From: Diaporthe sp. PMI_573
Lineage: Eukaryota > Ascomycota > Sordariomycetes > Diaporthales > Diaporthaceae
NCBI GenBank assembly: GCA_021399435.1
Contig: JAJTUP010000032.1
Span: 186,001-250,000 of the forward strand
Direction of reading: 5' to 3'
Length of the DNA stretch: 64,000 nucleotides
The translations under genes and the position numbers were made by a program. Positions 59,651 to 64,000 of the stretch are shown here, in pieces. The notes beneath the pieces are model-generated. The model saw nothing but the letters and a program-made list of their open reading frames with translations, had not been told where the DNA came from and did no database searches. The stretch's first letter is position 1, and every line of letters starts with the position of its first letter.

Positions 59651-62114
59651 ATGATGGCCGTCACGGACGATAGAATGTAATCTCACCACCAGCCTTGCAA
59701 CCGATATCGCATGCTGCAACTCTCTTTCATTCACCAACGCACACGATGTTTTGTTAGCCCCTTTGTGGTGGGGACTCGGCTTGGCTAACGGATGTCCGCA
59801 TGTAGCTATCATCCGACAGACGCCCTCATCCTCCGCAAACCCAAGCGACACTACCGCGTCGGTCTGCGCGTCGAGTATGTTGTGGTCCCCGGCGCTGTTA
59901 CGCCCATGTGTCCTGGTCTAACCCCTTTGTCTTAGACACTGGCAACTGCGCTCCCAGATCGGCCTGTCCTCGCCGCGCTACATCTACTACCCCGGCGGTA
60001 ACGAGAACAACCAGATCCATCGGCTCGACACTGCGTCCCACGAAAGCGAAACGATCAAGATCCTCACCTTCGCGCCCCGATGCCTTGTGGCCAAGTACGG
60101 TTGGATATGCGCCGGCGGTGAGAGTGGCGAGTTTGTGTCTGTACAGGTGGACGATGAAGGCCAAGCGGCCGACCTGGGCCACAGCAACGTCGAAACGGAC
60201 CTTTTCTCGAGATATCGCCGATCTGCGGCCACTACCGGCGCTGCTGATCAAGACCGTTGGATCGAAGCCTTTCACGATCATGTCCGTGCCGGCTCACCCG
60301 ACGAGCGACTGCGCCTAGGCATCGATCCGGCCGCTAACGACAGCGACGACTCCGTGCCACCCTTGATCCCCACCAGCCCTCGAACCCAGCCTTCTTCCGA
60401 CAAGAGTCTGCATGCTCGATCCAAGACATTCGGTAGGGACCGCGTGAACTGCATCACGCTGTGGACTCCGCAGGTTTCCAAGGTCGGGTTTTTCGAAGGC
60501 GCATACCATACGCCAGTGGCAGTACTTGCAAATAACGACAAGCACGTCACGGTGGTCGGCTTACGAGACCAGGATGCGGTGGACGAGCTGACCTATCCAG
60601 ACTGTGTCAATCGCGCCCTTATCTCGCCAGACGGCCGCTTGCTCGCTGCTGTCTGCGACGACCCTTATCTATATGTTCATGAGAGGGTGGCAAGGCAAAC
60701 CGTCTGCCCTGGCCTGTTCACGCGCAAGGAGGAATTCGAGTGGAGATTGTGCGCAAAGATACCACTCAAGAGCCAACGAAAAGAGGATCGCTCAGACCAG
60801 CGAGGTAGCTTTGCCGCCTGCTTCTCGAACACTGGACGATTCCTCGCTGTCGGAACTCAGTATGGAGTGATCTCCGTGTTTGACACCGCCTCCTTCACCG
60901 AGCCAGGAAGCGACCCGCTCATAACTGCTTTCACGTCGTCGAGAGCAAAAGACGACGTGGGTGCCGTTCGTGATATGGCGTTCTGCCCGGGGCCATTCGA
61001 CCTACTGGCCTGGACAGAACACCGCGGTCGCGTCGGCGTTGCGGATATCCGAGCCAATTATGTTTCGCGGCAAATGCTGAATTTGAACGACCACGACGGG
61101 TTCGAGCAGATCATGATCACAGAGAGGGGCTCAATCGACCCCCGGCTACTGGAGTTTAACAGCAGCGGAGAGCTCAGCTACTCGAGTATCGCGACTGCAG
61201 AGAACCGGCGGGCATCACGGCGCCAAGTTACTGACTACCACCCGCCGTTGACCCCGGAGGAGACCATGGTTATAGAGGCGCTCCAGGAGCACCGTAGGCG
61301 CAGGGAGCAGGCTGCCGCTCGAAACAACCCCTCATCCAGTACCAACATGTCGAGGTTAATGGAACGCCTGCACAACAACCGACAGCAACGCGAAAATGCT
61401 TCTCCGTTGGCTCTCAACGACACCAGCTCTAGACTCCGCTCTGAGGCAAGTAATTCCCGCCGGGTAGGCGACATTTTGAGCGACATCCAAAGCCAGCGCG
61501 ACCTTCTCCGCGACCAATCTGACCGTCTCCGTGAGCAGTCAGAAAGAGTGCGCGCGCGCCGTCTAGCCGTCGACGAGGCAGAGAGGCACCGACTGTCCGG
61601 CGGCTCGATCAGGGCCCTGCGCGCCCCCCTCGTGCTCCCCCAGAGCGGCGAGTCGCCGCGCCAGGTCTACATCAACAACTCGTACACGGACCTCGAGGCC
61701 CTGTACCAGTCTGCGTTCGAGGGCGGGGCCTCGTCCGCGGACGGGCCGTACGAACCCGGCGCGGGCGAGTCGACCGGGAACAGGACCAGGGACTACCTCT
61801 CCGTGTGGAGCAACATGCTCAGGGACAGGGACGCCGAGGGCCAGCCGGCCGTCGCCCGGCTCGGGCGCGCCCGCCTGGATCGCCTGGCGAACATGCCCGG
61901 TGGCCGGATCGACCGCGAGGACGACGACACTGCCGGGCTGGCATGGAGCGAGGACGGTTGTATCTTGTGGGTTACCGCCATTTTGACACGATAACAAAAA
62001 GAAGACCCTACTAACATACTTGGTCTCAGGATTATCGGCGCCGTGGATGGCATATACGAGTTCCACGTCAACTCGTTCAGCAGGCGGTTATTCCCCGGCA
62101 TGGACATGCGATGA
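59651..62114 (+). CDS. DUF2415 / WD40-like protein
   Basis: Four exons: 59651-59676, 59806-59874, 59936-61966 and 62030-62114, giving 736 aa. The start MMAVTDDRIYHPTDALILRK leads into VGLRVEHWQLRSQIGLSSPR. WD40-like strands are visible in the first 330 residues (for example NRALISPDGRLLAAVCDDPY, ACFSNTGRFLAVGTQYGVIS and VRDMAFCPGPFDLLAWTEH). The last of these corresponds to the DUF2415 segment. A charged, coiled-coil-prone region occupies about 400-530 (REQAAARNNPSSS, DLLRDQSDRLREQSERVRAR). The final splice (TT|G) gives ILIIGAVDGIYEFHVN, which closes the propeller. Yeast and Neurospora relatives are poorly characterised nuclear or cytoplasmic WD proteins; no function is claimed. Confidence 0.88.
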
Positions 62115-63057
62115 GACAGTTCGCGCGCGCGCGTGCGTGCGTGTGACAGTAAAGGCTAGCGAATCTGCGTGTGCCTGGTGTATTTCTCCCTCAACGGGGC
62201 TGGGGGCGGGTGAAACTGGTGATGCTTTTTTATCCAGGAATAGGAGCTTTGCAAACGAACATTGGCGGTGCATCGGCGTTGGGAACGGGTAATGCTAGCG
62301 GCACGGCATTTGGAAATCCCTCGTGTCTACAGGCGTTGTTTCTTGTTTCTTGTTTTCTTGTTTCTTGTTTCTTGTTTTCTTGTTTCTTGTTTCTTCAATT
62401 GCTTTTTCTCCTCCCTCAAGGTTCTCCTGCATGTTGTCGCAAAATCAGCTCAACCCTGACCAAGGCCCCCTTTCTGATGGAGGGAGGTTTCTTGCCCCCC
62501 CATTCTTGTCCCTAATCACTTAACTCTGATGGAAAGCATCAATTTGACAGAAAAGAAAGAAAAAGTTCGTTGTTTATAGCTTGTTTGGTCGCTTGCTTGC
62601 ATGCCATCTGTGCACATGTTTTCTGCCATGCATACTCTTCCTGTTTCCATCTCGTGTATGTGTGAGCAGTACCGGTCAGGTGCTGGAGACCATGCGGCTT
62701 ACATAGGTCAGATTGAGAATTGCTCCAAGGAGCAGAATGACTTCAACAGTTGATCTGTGATTGCCACGGGCCACTCCAAGATTAAGTGAGACTCCAGAAC
62801 GTTGGTTCGTGGAAGCCAACCTATGTCTTTTGTTGTCTATGTCGTAGAACTATCGGGGTGCCAGCAAAGGCTGATGATGTCGACACTGGCCCCTACCATG
62901 AGGTTGCTCGCAAGATCACTCAAGCGAGCCAACGCCGCGTTCCTGTTGACAGTAAACCGGCGTGGTGCTCTGTCCACCTCTGCTTCTGCATGATCAGCTA
63001 GCCATACCCTGATTAGCACATATGGACACACACACACACACAGCCACATCCCATCAC
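62115..63057. other. intergenic between convergent 3' ends
   Basis: This holds a CTTGTTTCTTGTTTTCTTGT simple repeat at about 62339-62393 and an (AC)n run near 63027-63042. No coding region is supported. Confidence 0.6.
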
Positions 63058-64000
63058 TCATCTATACAACAACCCCTCAACCATCTCCCCAATAGCAAGC
63101 GAGCTCGTCAGCCCAGGGCTCTCGATCCCAAGCAGGTTAACCCACCCCTCATACCCCTCCTCCCGCCGAATAACAAAATCATTAAACCCCTTCCCCTCCA
63201 TAACAGCCTGCCTCGCCGCCAGCTTCGGCCGGATGCCCGCATAATCAGGCGCCAGCGCCCCGACGTCCACACCGGGCAGGTACTTCTTGATTTCCTCCGT
63301 GGCGAGCCCCATCCGCGCGCCGCTGACGGCCAAATCGGAGTCCGAGTCGACCCACTCCACGTCCGGGCCGAACCGCACCCGCCCGCCCATGTCGAGGGTC
63401 AGGTGCGTCCCCAGCCCGCCGGCGCCCGGCTCCGGGGCGGGGTATATGAGGGTGTTGACTCTGGGTTGGGACGCGGAGTAGGAGAAGTAGTTGCCCTTGG
63501 CGTAGTAGGTCCGCATGTGCCGTTCGGGGGGCACGACCATGTTGAGCACGTCGCACGCCCCCAGGCCTGCGGCGTTGACGAGCGTGTCGGCCGTGATGGT
63601 GCTCTCCTCGCCCGACTGCGCGTCCCGCACCGTCACCTCCCACCCGCCCTCGCCCTTCTTGCTGCCCCCGCTGCCAGGAATAGGCGCCACCCCCACGACG
63701 TGGCTCCCCGGGCTGAACGTCCCCCCCGCGTCCTCGAAGTGCCCCAGGAGCGCGACCATCAGCGCGTGGGAATCCACAATCCCAGTGGACGGGCTCTCAA
63801 GACACCCAGCCTCGGCACGAACATGCGGCTCACGACGCGCAAGCTCCTCACCGCCCACCCAGCGCACGGGGACCCGTCCCCCCAGCGCCCCGACGCAGTG
63901 ATCATGGACCTTCTGCAACGCCTCGCGCTGGCCCTTCGTCTGCGCGACGATAAACTTGCCCGTGTTGCGGTGCGGGACGTTGTGGTTCCCGCAGTACTCG
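63058..64000 (-). CDS. FAD oxidoreductase, L-2-hydroxyglutarate dehydrogenase-like (partial)
   Basis: An open frame runs from the right window edge to the stop at 63058; the N-terminal part (with the FAD GxGxxG) lies outside. The visible 313 residues start EYCGNHNVPHRNTGKFIVAQ. They include GIVDSHALMVALLGHFEDAGG, TLVNAAGLGACDV (a FAD-contact segment), YAKGNYFSYS and GIESPGLTSSLAIGEMV, all typical of the DAO superfamily and the L2HGDH/LhgO branch. Such enzymes oxidise L-2-hydroxyglutarate to 2-oxoglutarate, usually in mitochondria. Truncation by the window is certain; the substrate assignment is moderately sure. Confidence 0.85.
   Translation of the reverse strand, partial: EYCGNHNVPHRNTGKFIVAQTKGQREALQKVHDHCVGALGGRVPVRWVGGEELARREPHVRAEAGCLESPSTGIVDSHALMVALLGHFEDAGGTFSPGSHVVGVAPIPGSGGSKKGEGGWEVTVRDAQSGEESTITADTLVNAAGLGACDVLNMVVPPERHMRTYYAKGNYFSYSASQPRVNTLIYPAPEPGAGGLGTHLTLDMGGRVRFGPDVEWVDSDSDLAVSGARMGLATEEIKKYLPGVDVGALAPDYAGIRPKLAARQAVMEGKGFNDFVIRREEGYEGWVNLLGIESPGLTSSLAIGEMVEGLLYR

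Overview
The window looks like nuclear DNA of a filamentous ascomycete, most likely Sordariomycetes. Genes have short introns (about 50-200 nt) with GTRNGT donors, CTAAC-like branch points and YAG acceptors. Core genes are GC-rich at third codon positions. The transposon and relic interiors are extremely TA-rich, as left by RIP. Exon structures below were derived by hand from splice signals and reading-frame continuity; the summed CDS is divisible by three in each intact gene.

Left core block (1-26.4 kb): an Mms1_N/DDB1-like protein (1789-6375 +); the Hsp110 chaperone Hsp88/Sse1 (8401-11178 +) with heat-shock elements upstream; translation factor eIF5B (12471-15894 -), flanked on both sides by arrays of the same 15-bp minisatellite; a family 2 chitin synthase (16675-19493 -); a 2.8 kb stretch with no gene; and the NMD factor UPF2 (22341-26365 -).

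Middle accessory island (about 26.4-46.3 kb): a small biosynthetic locus that appears to be decaying. It holds a FAD monooxygenase relic and an O-methyltransferase relic joined by an apparent deletion, a rhodopsin-domain (SAT4-like) membrane protein, and a UbiA-type prenyltransferase whose two Asp-rich motifs are intact. After it come an AT-rich relic, a STAND-N/ankyrin protein, a Nudix hydrolase, a small Cys-rich protein, a 930-bp Fot1/pogo-type element (70-bp GC-rich TIRs, TA duplication, RIP-like interior) and a 607-aa conserved-looking orphan.

Right core block (46.4-64 kb): a Cya-5/Pet309-like mitochondrial PPR protein (-), divergent from SRP68 (+); an N-terminally membrane-anchored multicopper oxidase (+), convergent with mitochondrial Hsp70/Ssc1 (-), which has its own heat-shock element; a DUF2415 WD40-like protein (+); and the 3' part of an L-2-hydroxyglutarate dehydrogenase-like oxidoreductase (-) that runs off the right edge.

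The most unusual features are the decayed prenyl-aromatic locus with three GT...AG gaps of only 25-37 nt that each keep or restore the frame, the transposon with pristine termini around a mutated core, the shared minisatellite around eIF5B, and three stop-free, 3n-length introns in conserved genes (hsp88, chitin synthase, UPF2) whose retention would add in-frame segments.
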